This document shows positions 29,663-38,866 of a stretch of DNA of 64,000 nucleotides, piece after piece. How positions within the stretch are numbered: the first letter of the stretch is position 1; every line of letters begins with the position of its first letter. Source of the stretch: Methylobacterium sp. (GTDB lineage Bacteria; Pseudomonadota; Alphaproteobacteria; Rhizobiales; Beijerinckiaceae); NCBI GenBank assembly GCA_013823325.1, contig PNLY01000005.1, forward strand, positions 1 through 64,000. The letters are read 5' to 3'. The notes beneath the pieces are model-generated. The model was given only the letters and a program-made list of their open reading frames with translations. It ran no database searches and was not told the origin of the DNA. The position numbers were made by a program, and so were the translations under genes.

Positions 29663-30369
29663 ACCTGGCGGCGCAGCAAGTGATTGAGATGGCTGCCGAG
29701 GCGTTCATGCTCGGCCGGCTCGCTGTCGTGCCCGATCTCTCCGGCGCGCTCTATCTGCCGGACGAGCGCACGCTCGTCGTCGCCGACCTGCATCTGGAGA
29801 AGGGCTCGGCCTATGCGGCCCGCGGCGTGCTGCTGCCGCCCTATGATTCCGCCGCAACGCTGCGGCTGCTCGGCGCCGCGATCCTGCGCTACCAGCCGGC
29901 GCGCGTGATCGCGCTCGGTGATTCCTTCCATGATCGCGGCGCCGAGGCGCGGATCGACGAGAGTTGCCTTGCCACCTTGCGCGCCTGTCAGGCCGGCCGC
30001 GACTGGTTCTGGGTCAGCGGCAACCACGACCCTTCGATCTCGGCCGCGATGGGCGGCACCGTGCTCGACGAGCTCGATATCCGCGGCGTCAGGCTGCGCC
30101 ACGAGCCGAGCCCCGCGGGCGCCTTGCCCGAGATCGCCGGCCATCTGCACCCCGCCGCCAAGGTCCGCATGCGCGGCCGGGCGTTGCGCCGGCGCTGCTT
30201 TGCGCTGTCGCCGAGCCGCTGCGTCATGCCGGCGATGGGCGCCTATGCCGGCGGCCTCAACGTCCGCGACCCCGCCTTTCGGCCACTGTTCGGCCTGGGT
30301 TTCTCGGCCCATCTCCTCGGCGACGGCCGGCTCTTCCGCATCGACCAGCGCCTATTGCTGCCGGACTGA
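29659..30369 (+). CDS. pdeM: Ligase-associated endonuclease PdeM, calcineurin-like metallophosphoesterase
   Basis: The 236-residue protein shows every metal-ligand motif of the calcineurin fold: VVADLHLEKG, ALGDSFHD, SGNHDPS and GHLHPAAK. In the ligase/Lhr set this Mn-dependent enzyme is a DNA endonuclease/phosphodiesterase. GTG 29659 overlaps the helicase stop (GTGA), showing coupling. With the helicase it forms one half of the split repair set; the ligase and exonuclease are on the other strand beyond the methyltransferase gene. Confidence 0.93.
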   Translation: MNLAAQQVIEMAAEAFMLGRLAVVPDLSGALYLPDERTLVVADLHLEKGSAYAARGVLLPPYDSAATLRLLGAAILRYQPARVIALGDSFHDRGAEARIDESCLATLRACQAGRDWFWVSGNHDPSISAAMGGTVLDELDIRGVRLRHEPSPAGALPEIAGHLHPAAKVRMRGRALRRRCFALSPSRCVMPAMGAYAGGLNVRDPAFRPLFGLGFSAHLLGDGRLFRIDQRLLLPD

Positions 30370-30395
30370 AAACAGAGGGCCATAGCGAGGCCGAA

Positions 30396-30422
30396 CACTC
30401 CATTGGTCATGGAGCGGTCGAG
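30396..30422 (+). repeat. Partial tRNA-Thr copy (anticodon arm region)
   Basis: Twenty-five of 27 bases match the anticodon arm and following bases of the tRNA-Thr at 30564-30638 (matching 30587-30613). The flanks do not form an acceptor stem, so this is a fragment, not a tRNA gene. Such duplicated tRNA pieces can mark past integration at a tRNA, or a partial duplication. Confidence 0.7.
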
Positions 30423-30563
30423 CGCCCTTCATTTTCATGTGCAGGGATATGTGCGGAACAGGTTGCGTCGGGGCGGGGCTTGTGGCATCAGGACGCCGCT
30501 TCGGAACGGCGCGGCGCCCTCCCGGTCCTCAAGAGACCTGAAACGCCAGCACATCCCGGTCCT

Positions 30564-30638
30564 GCTGCGGTAGCTCAGTGGTAGAGCACTCCATTGGTAA
30601 TGGAGAGGTCGAGAGTTCAATCCTCTCTCGCAGCACCA
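30564..30638 (+). tRNA. tRNA-Thr, anticodon GGT
   Basis: A full cloverleaf is present: acceptor GCTGCGG pairs with the 3' TCGCAGC (last pair G-U), D arm GCTC/GAGC, anticodon stem CTCCA/TGGAG with loop TTGGTAA, and T arm GAGAG/CTCTC with TTCAATC loop. Discriminator A and an encoded CCA end at 30638. The GGT anticodon reads ACC (and ACU) threonine codons. Confidence 0.97.
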
Positions 30639-30643
30639 GCCAT

Positions 30644-30665
30644 CTCCCGGATAACCTGGGAGTTT
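30644..30665 (+). terminator. Probable terminator after tRNA-Thr
   Basis: CTCCCGG, a four-base loop, CCTGGGAG and then TTT form a short GC hairpin with one bulged base, six bases after the tRNA CCA. The T-run is short, so this is a modest prediction. Confidence 0.5.
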
Positions 30666-31056
30666 CCGGCGACGCGGAAAAAGCGCGCCTTCAACGCGAC
30701 TTGGTGATCCTGCTGCCACTGAAAAGTCGTGGATCGCGGGCGCGCGTGCCGCGAATAGACGGCCAACCAGGCCTCTGTCTCTGCAGGGCAGCTTCGGATT
30801 TTCCGACAAGTCTAGCGGCGTTAAGCCTGAGACAAGTTAGCATTGACCGGAGACAGGTTCGCAATTCAGCCTGTCGGCTCCGGGCCCTTTCCCGACGTTC
30901 GAAATGTCCGGTTTCGGGCGGTTCAATTTCGCGACGGGCCGCGCTGCCGGGGTTGGCCCATTCCCGACCTCTGGAGCGTCCGGTTTCGGACGGCTCAATT
31001 CGGAGGTGTGCCGCACAGCCAGAACTGGCGGGCTCCAAACGGGCGTGGGGCGATCG
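30666..31056. repeat. Gene-free region with 72-base tandem repeat
   Basis: I see no gene here. Two degenerate tandem copies with a 72-base period start near 30882 and 30954; shared blocks are TTCCCGAC (30889 and 30961), GTCCGGTTTCGG, GGTTCAATT/GGCTCAATT and GCCGC. The stretch before 30882 may be a third, worn copy. Open frames across it are composition artefacts. It separates the tRNA from the end of the peptide-transporter operon. Confidence 0.55.
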
Positions 31057-32037
31057 TTAGGCCGGCGCCAGCGGAGTTTCGACTTTGGTGCAGCGCACGA
31101 GCCGTCCTTCGCCCAGCCGGATTGCAGGCGGCAGGCCCGTCCGGCAGGCGTCCTCGGCCTGCCTGCAGCGTGGCGCGAAGGAGCAGGAGGACGGCGGCTC
31201 GTTCAATGCCGGCGGGGCGCCGGGAATGGCTTCGAGCCGCTCGCCCTTCTTCGCCCCGTGCAGGTTCGCGGCGAGCAGCCCCTTGGTGTAGGGGTGCCGC
31301 GGATTGCTGATCAGCTCGCGCACAGTGCCGGTCTCGACGATCTGGCCGGCATACATCACCGCGAGCCGGTCCGAGACCTCGACCGCGACGCCAATGTCGT
31401 GGGTGACGAAGATCACGCCCATGCCGAGATCGCGCTGGAGCTGGCGCAGCAGCAGCAGAATCTGGATCTGCACGGTGGCGTCGAGCGCCGTCGTCGGCTC
31501 GTCGGCGAGCAGGAGCTTGGGCCTGGCGGCGAGCGCGAGCGCGATCATCGCGCGCTGACGCATCCCGCCGGACATTTCGTGCGGATATGCCTTGAGCCGC
31601 CGCTCCGGCGAGGGGATGCGCACCAGCTCGAGCAGTTCGAGCGCACGCTTCATTGCCTCCCGCCTGCTGATCTTCTCATGCCTGCTGATCGCCTCGGCGA
31701 TCTGCTCGCCGACGGTGTAGACCGGGTCAAGCGCCAGGGCCGGGTCCTGGAAGATCATCGAGGTGACGGCGCCGCGATAATCCGAGAGTTCCTGCGCGCC
31801 AAGCGCGAGCACGTCCTTGCCGTCGACCATGACCTTGCCGCCGATCTCGGTCCGTCTCTCCGGCAGGAGGCGCAGCAGCGTCTTCAGGGTGACGCTCTTG
31901 CCGGAACCGGATTCGCCGAGAATGCCGAGCACCTTGCCGGGCTCCAGCGTCAGCGAGACACCGTTGACCGCATGGACGGTCTGCGCGCCCTTGAAGCGGA
32001 CGGTGACATTCTCCATCGCGACGAGAGGCGTCGTCAT
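31057..32037 (-). CDS. Oligopeptide/dipeptide ABC transporter ATPase (DppD type)
   Basis: The ATPase has 326 residues with Walker A GESGSGKS, signature MSGGMRQRAMIA, Walker B LLLADEPT and the C-terminal oligopeptide-transporter extension with cysteines (SSCSFAPRC, then EDAC and VRC) typical of DppD/OppD and often binding an iron-sulfur centre. It is the last gene of the six-gene operon; its ATG overlaps the stop of the other ATPase. Confidence 0.92.
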   Translation of the reverse strand: MTTPLVAMENVTVRFKGAQTVHAVNGVSLTLEPGKVLGILGESGSGKSVTLKTLLRLLPERRTEIGGKVMVDGKDVLALGAQELSDYRGAVTSMIFQDPALALDPVYTVGEQIAEAISRHEKISRREAMKRALELLELVRIPSPERRLKAYPHEMSGGMRQRAMIALALAARPKLLLADEPTTALDATVQIQILLLLRQLQRDLGMGVIFVTHDIGVAVEVSDRLAVMYAGQIVETGTVRELISNPRHPYTKGLLAANLHGAKKGERLEAIPGAPPALNEPPSSCSFAPRCRQAEDACRTGLPPAIRLGEGRLVRCTKVETPLAPA

Positions 32038-33074
32038 GCGGCATCCTCCAGCGCGGGGGCGCGGCTGTGGCCGGAGCCGGGAATCTCCATATGGCAGGCG
32101 GCGAGCCGCTCGCCGCCGCCGACCGGGGGCAATGCCGGCTTGACCTTCGAGCAGACGGTTTGCGCCTGCGGGCAGCGCGGGTGGAAACGGCAGCCCTCCG
32201 GCGGATTGATCGGGTTCGGCGGATCGCCGGCGAGAGGCGCTTCCATCGTCCGGTTGTCCGGGTCCATCGACGGCATCGCCGAGAGCAGCGCCCGCGTATA
32301 GGGATGGCGCGGATCGTCGTAGAGCTCCTCGACCGGCCCGATCTCCACGACCTCGCCAAGATACATCACCATGACCCGGTCGCTGATGAAGCGGACGACG
32401 TTGAGGTCGTGGCTGATGAAGATGTAGGTCAGCCCGAACTCCTCGCGCAGGTCCATCAGCAGGTTGAGCACCTGCGCCTCGACCGATTTGTCGAGCGCCG
32501 AGACGGCCTCGTCGAGAATGACCAGGCGCGGCCCCAGCGCCAGCGCCCGGGCGATATTGACGCGCTGGCGCTGGCCGCCGGAGAGCTCGTGCGGATAGCG
32601 TGCGGCGAAGCGAGCGGGATCGAGCCCGACGCGGGCGAGCAGGTCGCGGGCCCGCAGGATCGCCCCCGACTTCGGGACACCGTGCACCATGGGCCCGAAA
32701 GCGATCGAATCCTCGATGGTCAGCCGCGGATTGAGCGAGGCGTAGCTGTCCTGGAAGACCATCTGCGCCTGGCGGCGATAGTCCTTGAGCGACAGCGCCG
32801 AGCTGCCGACGGCCTCGCCATCGAAGAGCATCTCTCCCTTGTCCTGCGGGATCAGCTGCATCACAACGCGCGCGGTCGTCGACTTGCCGCAGCCGGATTC
32901 GCCGACGACGCCGAGGGTCTCGCCCTTCATCACCGAAAAGTCGACACCGTCGACGGCACGAACCACAGCGCCGCGTCCAAGCGGGAAATGCTTGGTCAGC
33001 GCTCGCGCCTCCAGCAGCGGCGTGCCGGCGCCGCCGCGATCGAGTCCGTCTTCGGCATGGAGCGAGAGCGACAT
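32034..33074 (-). CDS. Oligopeptide/dipeptide ABC transporter ATPase (DppF type)
   Basis: This is the second ATPase subunit, 346 residues, with Walker [10 protein letters not shown], signature [14 protein letters not shown] and Walker [13 protein letters not shown] (Ala where most members have Pro-Thr). The C-terminal [11 protein letters not shown] extension is present. It probably forms a heterodimer with the neighbouring ATPase under the two permeases. Three bases separate it from the upstream permease. Confidence 0.92.
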   Translation of the reverse strand: MSLSLHAEDGLDRGGAGTPLLEARALTKHFPLGRGAVVRAVDGVDFSVMKGETLGVVGESGCGKSTTARVVMQLIPQDKGEMLFDGEAVGSSALSLKDYRRQAQMVFQDSYASLNPRLTIEDSIAFGPMVHGVPKSGAILRARDLLARVGLDPARFAARYPHELSGGQRQRVNIARALALGPRLVILDEAVSALDKSVEAQVLNLLMDLREEFGLTYIFISHDLNVVRFISDRVMVMYLGEVVEIGPVEELYDDPRHPYTRALLSAMPSMDPDNRTMEAPLAGDPPNPINPPEGCRFHPRCPQAQTVCSKVKPALPPVGGGERLAACHMEIPGSGHSRAPALEDAA

Positions 33075-33077
33075 GGG

Positions 33078-33971
33078 TCAGCCTTTCACGTCCATGGCCG
33101 AGCGCAGCCCGTCCGAGAGCAGGTTGAAGGAGATCGAGGTGATGAAGATTGCGACGCCCGGCAGCGCGGCGACCCAGGGCTGGACATAGATCGCGGTGCG
33201 CAGCGTGTTCAGCATCAGCCCCCATTCCGGTGTCGGCGGCTTGGTGCCGAGGCCGAGGAAGGAGAGGCCCGAGGCCAGGATCATCGAGACCGAGATCAGG
33301 CTGGTGGCATAGACGAAGATCGGCCCGAGCACATTGCCCAGCACATGCACGCGGATGATCGTGCCGGAGCCAGCGCCGCTGGCGCGGGCGGCTTCGACAT
33401 AGTCCATGCTGCGCACCTGCGTGGTGACGCTCTCGGCGATGCGCGCGATCGGCGGGATGAAGACGATGGTCAGCGACAGCAGCGAGTTGAAGATGCCGGC
33501 CCCGAGCGCGCCCGAGAGCGCGATCGCCAGCAGCACCGAAGGGAAGGCGTAGAAGATATCGACGGTGCGCATCGTGATCGTATTGAACTTGCCGCCGAAG
33601 AAACCGGCGGCGACGCCGATCAGCGAGCCGAAGCCGAAGGCGATGAAGACCGGAACCACACCCATGAACAGCGACAGCCTGGCTCCGTGGATCAGGCGCG
33701 AGAGCATGTCGCGGCCGAGCTCGTCGGCACCGAGGGGGTAGCCCGGCGTGCCGATCGGGCGCAGGCGCCGCAGCATCGAGGAGCGAGTCGGGTCGGCCGG
33801 GGCGATATAGTCGGCGAAGACCGCCATCAGGATGATCAGCAGGACGATGATGCCGGCGCCGACCGCGACCTTATCCTTGCGGAAGCGCCTGAAGACGCCC
33901 GACCAGTAACCAGGAGAGCGTGCCGGCTGGGGGATAGCCGGTATGGTCGTCGGAGAGGTCACCGCACTCAT
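33078..33971 (-). CDS. Oligopeptide ABC transporter permease (DppC type)
   Basis: The permease has 297 residues: an N-terminal OppC-type region ([21 protein letters not shown]) and the family motif [20 protein letters not shown]. An EAA-type loop [12 protein letters not shown] lies in the core, with about six membrane helices. It forms the channel with the partner permease encoded immediately upstream, one base apart. Confidence 0.93.
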   Translation of the reverse strand: MSAVTSPTTIPAIPQPARSPGYWSGVFRRFRKDKVAVGAGIIVLLIILMAVFADYIAPADPTRSSMLRRLRPIGTPGYPLGADELGRDMLSRLIHGARLSLFMGVVPVFIAFGFGSLIGVAAGFFGGKFNTITMRTVDIFYAFPSVLLAIALSGALGAGIFNSLLSLTIVFIPPIARIAESVTTQVRSMDYVEAARASGAGSGTIIRVHVLGNVLGPIFVYATSLISVSMILASGLSFLGLGTKPPTPEWGLMLNTLRTAIYVQPWVAALPGVAIFITSISFNLLSDGLRSAMDVKG

Positions 33972-33972
33972 C

Positions 33973-34926
33973 TCAGCGCCTCCTCACGCGCGGGTCGAGC
34001 AGGCCCTGGACGATGTCGACGAGGACGTTGAGGCCGACGAAGAACATCGCCAGCACCAGGATCGTGCCCTGCAGCAGCGGCAGGTCGCGCTGGAAGATGG
34101 CGTTGCCGAGCAGGAAGCCGGTGCCTGGCCAGGAGAACACCGTCTCGATCAGGATCGAGCCGCCGAGCAGGTAGCCGAGCTGCAAGCCCATCACCGCGAG
34201 CGCCGTCGGTGCGGCGTTCTTCACGACATGGCGGAAGACGCCGAAATCCATCAGGCCCTTGGCCCGCAGCGCCGGCACGAATTCCTGGTTCAGGATGTCG
34301 GCGACCAGCGCCCTGACCGTGCGCGAGATGATGCCCATCGGGATCACCGACATGGTGACCGCCGGCAGGATCATGTGGCTGACATGCTCCCAGTCCCATT
34401 TCCAGGCGGCCGAACCGCCAGGGCCGGCACCGCCCGGCGGCAGCCAGCCGAGCTGCACCGAGAACACGATCACCAGCACCATGCCGAGCCAGTAATGCGG
34501 GACGGAGACGCCGAGCACCGCCAGCATCGAGGCGAACTTGTCCAGGAAGGAACCGCGAAAATAACCGGCGACGAAGCCGAAGAAGCAGCCGAGGACAAAG
34601 CCGATCACGGTGGCGAGGCAGGCAATCAGCAGGGTGTTGCCGACGGCGCGCCAGACCTCGGCGGCGACCGGGCGGCCGGTCGCGATCGAGGTGCCGAGAT
34701 CGCCCTGTACTGCCTTCCAGAGCCAGAGCCCGAACTGCACCGGCAGCGGCCGGTCGAAGCCGTAGAGCTTCCTGATCTCCTCCTGCATCTGCTGGGAGGC
34801 ATCCGGCGGCAGCACCGAGGTCAGCGGGTCGCCCGGCGCGATATGGACGAGCAGGAAGCAGAACAGGCTGACGCCGAGCGCCACCGGCAGCACATAGAGG
34901 ATGCGCTTGGCGAGATAGGTCAGCAT
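33973..34926 (-). CDS. Oligopeptide ABC transporter permease (DppB type)
   Basis: This DppB/OppB-like permease has 317 residues with the N-terminal YLAKRILYVLPVALGVSLF helix, APGDP motif and EFVPALRAKGLMD coupling loop. It ends DPRVRRR as usual. ATG 34926 is preferred over GTG 34938. It is the first channel gene after the binding-protein genes, with a palindromic unit between them. Confidence 0.93.
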   Translation of the reverse strand: MLTYLAKRILYVLPVALGVSLFCFLLVHIAPGDPLTSVLPPDASQQMQEEIRKLYGFDRPLPVQFGLWLWKAVQGDLGTSIATGRPVAAEVWRAVGNTLLIACLATVIGFVLGCFFGFVAGYFRGSFLDKFASMLAVLGVSVPHYWLGMVLVIVFSVQLGWLPPGGAGPGGSAAWKWDWEHVSHMILPAVTMSVIPMGIISRTVRALVADILNQEFVPALRAKGLMDFGVFRHVVKNAAPTALAVMGLQLGYLLGGSILIETVFSWPGTGFLLGNAIFQRDLPLLQGTILVLAMFFVGLNVLVDIVQGLLDPRVRRR

Positions 34927-34940
34927 GGGAAGTCCCACTT

Positions 34941-35072
34941 GTCAGTCCGGGGCGCGGCGTAGCCGCGAACCCGGAAGCCACGACTGGGCACTCCGTTTGA
35001 ACCGAGCGACGCAAGCAGAGCTCGCCCGGTCGCGGGTTCCGGGTTCATCGCTCCGCGATGCCCCGGAATGAC
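34941..35072. repeat. Palindromic intergenic unit between binding protein and permease
   Basis: The stretches 34941-34979 and 35035-35072 are imperfect inverted copies starting GTCA(G/T)TCCGGGGC and ending with AACCCGGAA. Lying inside the operon between the abundant binding protein and the permeases, it could protect the upstream message and lower downstream expression, as REP-type elements do. Confidence 0.8.
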
Positions 35073-35100
35073 AGCGGAGGCAGTCGCGCCCATCATCCCG

Positions 35101-36699
35101 TCACTTGTCCATCGAGATCGGCGAGAAGTCCTGGAACCAGTTCTGCGCCTGGACGAAGCCCTTGACCTTGGCCGACAGGGCGCGCGGGTTGACGTCGTGC
35201 GTCACCATCAGGAAGAGCGCGTCGTCGACGTATTTCTCATGCGTCTTCTGCAGGATCTTGGTCTGCTCCACCGGATCGAAGGTGGTGCGGATCTGGTCGA
35301 ACAGCTTGTCCATCTCGGGGTCGCAATAGAGGCCCCAATTGGTGCCCGCCGGCGGCTTCAGATCGCATTGCAGATGGCGGATGAAGCCGGTGAACGGGTC
35401 CTGGATGAAATAGGTGTAGTTCATCCCGGTCGCCTTGCGGGACGAGTCGTGGTTCGCGCCGGCCCGCCAGATGTTGATCAGCGTGTTCCACTCGACCACC
35501 TCGAAATCGACCTTGATGCCGACCTCGGCGAGGTTCTGCTGGACGAACTCGTTCATCGGCAGCGGCTGCATCTGGCCTGAGCCCGAAGGCGAGATCAGGA
35601 TGCGGGTCTGGAGCGGCTTGGCCGGGGAGTAACCGGCCTCGGCGAGCAGCTTCTTGGCCGCCGCAGGGTCGTAGCTCAGCTTGAAGCTCGGCTTGCCGAA
35701 CCATTGATGGCCGGGCGGGTAGAAGCCCTCGGCCGGGATCATCATGCCGCCGAGCAGTTCCTTCAGTCCCGCGCGATCGATCGCGAGATTCGCGGCCTTG
35801 CGCACGCGGATGTCGTTCCAGGGCGAACCCTCGACGCGTGAGAGATGCCAGGTCCAGTTGTGCGGATAGGCGTTGGTGACGATCTTGTAGCCGGCGCCCT
35901 TCAGGGACTCGACGAGATCGGGCGCCGGCGCCTCGATCCAGTCGACCTGGCCGGAGCGCAGCGCGGCGGCGCGTGCATTGGGCTCGGGCAGCGGCAACAG
36001 CACGAGCTTGTCGAGCTTGGGTACCCGCGCCTTGTCCCAATAGTCCTTGAACGGCGAGAGCTCGGCCCGCTCGCGCGGCTGGAAGGCGGTGAGCTGCCAC
36101 GGGCCGGTGCCGGACGGCGTCCTGGCGAAGGCTTCCCAGTTCTTGCCGACCTTCTCCCACTGCGCCGGCGACGACATCATGATCCAGGCGAGCTGGTAGG
36201 GTAGCGTCGCATCGGGCGACTTCGTCGTGATCTCGACCTTGTACTTGTCGAGCACCTTGTAGGCGGCGACGGCCGGGATGCGCGAGCGGCCTTGCGCTGC
36301 CTGGCGCTGGTCGAATTGCGGGCTGTCGTTCTTGAGCAACTTGTCGAGGTTCCAGACCACGGCCTCGGCGGTGAAATCGGAACCGTCATGGAACTTCACG
36401 CCCTCGCGCAGGGTGAAGGTCCACTTGGTCTTGTCGCTCGCATCCACTGCCCAGGCCGTGGCGAGGCCGGGCTTCAGGTCGGAGGGCTTGTCGGCGCTGG
36501 AGAGGTCCCAGTTGATCAGCGCGTCATAGACCGTATAGCCCATGAACCGCATGCCTTCGCCGCCCTGGTCGGTCTGGCCGGTGGTCAGCGGGATGTCGGA
36601 GGCGGTCATGCCGATGCGGAGCGTGCCTTGCGCCAGGGCCGGCTGGGCAAGGAGCGCGACGCCTGCGGCGAGCGAAAGGGCCAGGGCAGTGCGAAGCAT
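35101..36699 (-). CDS. Extracytoplasmic solute-binding protein, family 5 (copy 2)
   Basis: This periplasmic binding protein of 532 residues starts with a clear signal peptide (MLRTALALSLAAGVALLAQ, cleaved after ALA). Family 5 landmarks include LKPGLATAWAVDASDKTKWTF and FTLREGVKFHDGSDFTAEAV. AAAGGTG sits before ATG 36699; the longer frame from 36759 lacks support. It is strongly similar, block by block, to the product of the next gene upstream, so the two are tandem paralogues. The substrate is probably a peptide or a related small molecule; it cannot be named. Confidence 0.92.
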   Translation of the reverse strand: MLRTALALSLAAGVALLAQPALAQGTLRIGMTASDIPLTTGQTDQGGEGMRFMGYTVYDALINWDLSSADKPSDLKPGLATAWAVDASDKTKWTFTLREGVKFHDGSDFTAEAVVWNLDKLLKNDSPQFDQRQAAQGRSRIPAVAAYKVLDKYKVEITTKSPDATLPYQLAWIMMSSPAQWEKVGKNWEAFARTPSGTGPWQLTAFQPRERAELSPFKDYWDKARVPKLDKLVLLPLPEPNARAAALRSGQVDWIEAPAPDLVESLKGAGYKIVTNAYPHNWTWHLSRVEGSPWNDIRVRKAANLAIDRAGLKELLGGMMIPAEGFYPPGHQWFGKPSFKLSYDPAAAKKLLAEAGYSPAKPLQTRILISPSGSGQMQPLPMNEFVQQNLAEVGIKVDFEVVEWNTLINIWRAGANHDSSRKATGMNYTYFIQDPFTGFIRHLQCDLKPPAGTNWGLYCDPEMDKLFDQIRTTFDPVEQTKILQKTHEKYVDDALFLMVTHDVNPRALSAKVKGFVQAQNWFQDFSPISMDK

Positions 36700-36773
36700 C
36701 GGGCACCTTTGATCTGGAAGGGTTCTGAACCGGCTCAGCAAGGGCCGTGCCATGGGCAAGCGCGTTGACCGTT

Positions 36774-36870
36774 GCCGTCATGCTCGCCCTTGTGGCGAGC
36801 ATCCACGTCTTGAACACCGCGCTCGACCGGCGAAGACGTGGATGGTCGGGACAAGCCCGACCATGACGGC
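36774..36870. repeat. Palindromic intergenic unit between the two binding-protein genes
   Basis: The left arm at 36774-36812 begins GCCGTCATGCTCGCC and the right arm at 36833-36870 ends CCATGACGGC. The arms pair imperfectly around a 20-base loop, with two internal hairpins (GCTCGCC/GGCGAGC and GGTCGGG/CCCGACC). It is of a different sequence class from the units at 26960 and 34941. Confidence 0.8.
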
Positions 36871-36902
36871 CGGGCCTCGGTGCGAGGCGGACTTTGCCGC
36901 CG

Positions 36903-38555
36903 TCACTCCATCGACATCGGCGCGAGGTCGATGAACCAGCTCTTCGGCTGAACCACGCCCTTGACCTTGGCGCTCATCGCGCGCGGGCCGACATCATGCG
37001 CCACCCAGACGAAGGGCGCCTCCTCGACGATGCGGGCGTGGAGCTTGGCGAGCGCCGCATCGCGCGCCGTGCCGTCGAAAGAGGTGCGGGCGTCGGCGAT
37101 CAGCTTGTCGAACTCGTCATTGCCGAAATAGCCCCAGTTGTTGGAGACCGGCGGGAAGGTCTTGGTCGAGACGAAGCGGACCATGGCGAAGAACGGATCC
37201 ATCGCCGCATAGGTGACGTTGGTGGCGTTGGCGCCGCGGGCGTTGGCGTGCTTGGCGCCCTCGCGCCAGTTGGTGAAGACGGCGTTCCACTCGCCGACCT
37301 CGAGCGCGACGTCGAAATAGCAGTCCTTCAGCGCCTGCTGCATGAATTCGTTCATCGGCAGGGGCTGCATCTGGCCGGAGCCGGAGGCCGAGGTCAGCAC
37401 CTTGACCTTCGCCGGCTTCGACGCCGAGAAGCCCGCCTCGGTCATCAGCTTCTTGGCTGCGTCGAGATCGTACTTGATCTCGAACTTCGGATTGCCCCAC
37501 CAGGGATGGCCGGGCGGCACCGTGCCCTTCGGCACCTCCATCAATCCGCCGAGCAGAGTCTTCAGCTCCTCGCGATTGACGCAGAGATTGGCGGCGTGGC
37601 GGACCTTCTTGTCGAGCCAGACCGAACCCTCGGCGAAGGAAAGCTGCCAGGGCCAGACATGCGGCTGGGCGTTGGTGTAAAGCGAGAAGCCGCGCTGCTT
37701 GATCTGCGGCACGGCGTCCGGCGCCGGCGCCTCGATCCAGTCGACCTGGCCGGAGAGCAGGGCAGCGGTGCGGGCATTGGCTTCCGGCAGCGGCAGCAGC
37801 ACGACACGGTCGACCTTCGGCACTCGCTTGGGGTCCCAGTAAGCCTTGTTGGCGACCATCTCGAAGCGTTCGCGCGGCACGAGCCTGACGCCCTTGAACG
37901 GGCCGGTGCCGGACGGGTCGGCCGAGAAGGCGGCCCAGGCCTGCTTCGAGCGTTCGGCCGCATCAGTCACCGAAGCCGGTACGGCGGCGAGCTTGGCGGC
38001 CCAGTGCGCGGGCGAAGCCATGTAGAGATTGGTCAGGTTGATCGGCAGGAAGGCATCGGGCTCGGAGGTGGTGAGCTCGACGGTGAGCGGATCGATCGCC
38101 TTGGCCGACTTCAAGGTCGGCATGCGCGAGACGGTGACACCGACCTGGTCGGCAGCAAAGTGTGCTGCCTCCTTATTGAGCACTTTTTCGACGTTCCAGA
38201 CCACCGCTGCGGCATCGAAGGCCGAGCCGTCCTGAAACTTCACGCCCGGGCGCAGCTTGAACACCCATTTCGTCTTGTCGCTGGCGTCGACTGCCCATTC
38301 GGTGGCGAGGCCGGGAATGACGACGCTGGCCTTGTCGGCCGAAGACAGGTCCCAGTTGGTCAGCCCGTCATACATCGGTATGCCGGTGAAGCGGTTGCCT
38401 TCGAAGCCCTGATCGGGCTGGCCGTGGGTGCGCGGGATATCGGCGGCGGTCATGCCGATGCGCAGGACTTTCTCCTGCGCCAGCGCGGCGCCCGCCAGCG
38501 CCGTCGAGACGCCGAGTGCCAGCATGACGGCGCGTGTGATGGATGTTGACCACAT
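36903..38555 (-). CDS. Extracytoplasmic solute-binding protein, family 5 (copy 1)
   Basis: The first gene of the peptide-transporter operon encodes 550 residues with a signal peptide (SITRAVMLALGVSTALAGAA, cleavage near ALAQ). It shares long blocks with its downstream paralogue, for example LRIGMTAADIP, NWDLSSADK, ATEWAVDASDKTKW, GSGQMQPLPMNEF and SAKVKGVVQ. GGGGAG precedes ATG 38555. Having two binding proteins suggests either widened specificity or two substrates fed to one channel. Confidence 0.92.
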   Translation of the reverse strand: MWSTSITRAVMLALGVSTALAGAALAQEKVLRIGMTAADIPRTHGQPDQGFEGNRFTGIPMYDGLTNWDLSSADKASVVIPGLATEWAVDASDKTKWVFKLRPGVKFQDGSAFDAAAVVWNVEKVLNKEAAHFAADQVGVTVSRMPTLKSAKAIDPLTVELTTSEPDAFLPINLTNLYMASPAHWAAKLAAVPASVTDAAERSKQAWAAFSADPSGTGPFKGVRLVPRERFEMVANKAYWDPKRVPKVDRVVLLPLPEANARTAALLSGQVDWIEAPAPDAVPQIKQRGFSLYTNAQPHVWPWQLSFAEGSVWLDKKVRHAANLCVNREELKTLLGGLMEVPKGTVPPGHPWWGNPKFEIKYDLDAAKKLMTEAGFSASKPAKVKVLTSASGSGQMQPLPMNEFMQQALKDCYFDVALEVGEWNAVFTNWREGAKHANARGANATNVTYAAMDPFFAMVRFVSTKTFPPVSNNWGYFGNDEFDKLIADARTSFDGTARDAALAKLHARIVEEAPFVWVAHDVGPRAMSAKVKGVVQPKSWFIDLAPMSME

Positions 38556-38866
38556 GACGGTGCTCCCCTCGAGGCCCTGCGTTGGTTCGCGCGGATCGAG
38601 CAGGGGCTAGCAACGGGCGTGCCATTGATCCGGGCAGCCACTGCAAGGGAAGAGAGATAGATGTCCGATATCGGGAACTGTACCGAGGTCAGCTGCTGGC
38701 GCACGGCAGCCGGATCGAAACGGACCTTGTTACAGGCCAGAGAGCTAGTCGGCCTGTCGAGCGGTTGCCTTGAGAAGCTGCCCATGGCGATATCGGAGGC
38801 GCGAACCACCTCCTTAGCTATCAGTTTCGAAGCAATATCTCTGCACATGCGCGAGGACGCTAGCAA
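38556..38866. other. Intergenic region between transporter operon and DJ-1-like gene
   Basis: There is no gene I can support. It should hold divergent promoters. An inverted repeat ACAGGCC, 12 bases, GGCCTGT lies at 38732-38757 and could be an operator. A short open frame on each strand lacks family resemblance. Confidence 0.45.

Noticed and set aside
30904-32301. Plus-strand frame of 465 codons beginning in the tandem repeat
   Set aside because: Most of it is antisense to the transporter ATPase genes and the rest is repeat sequence.
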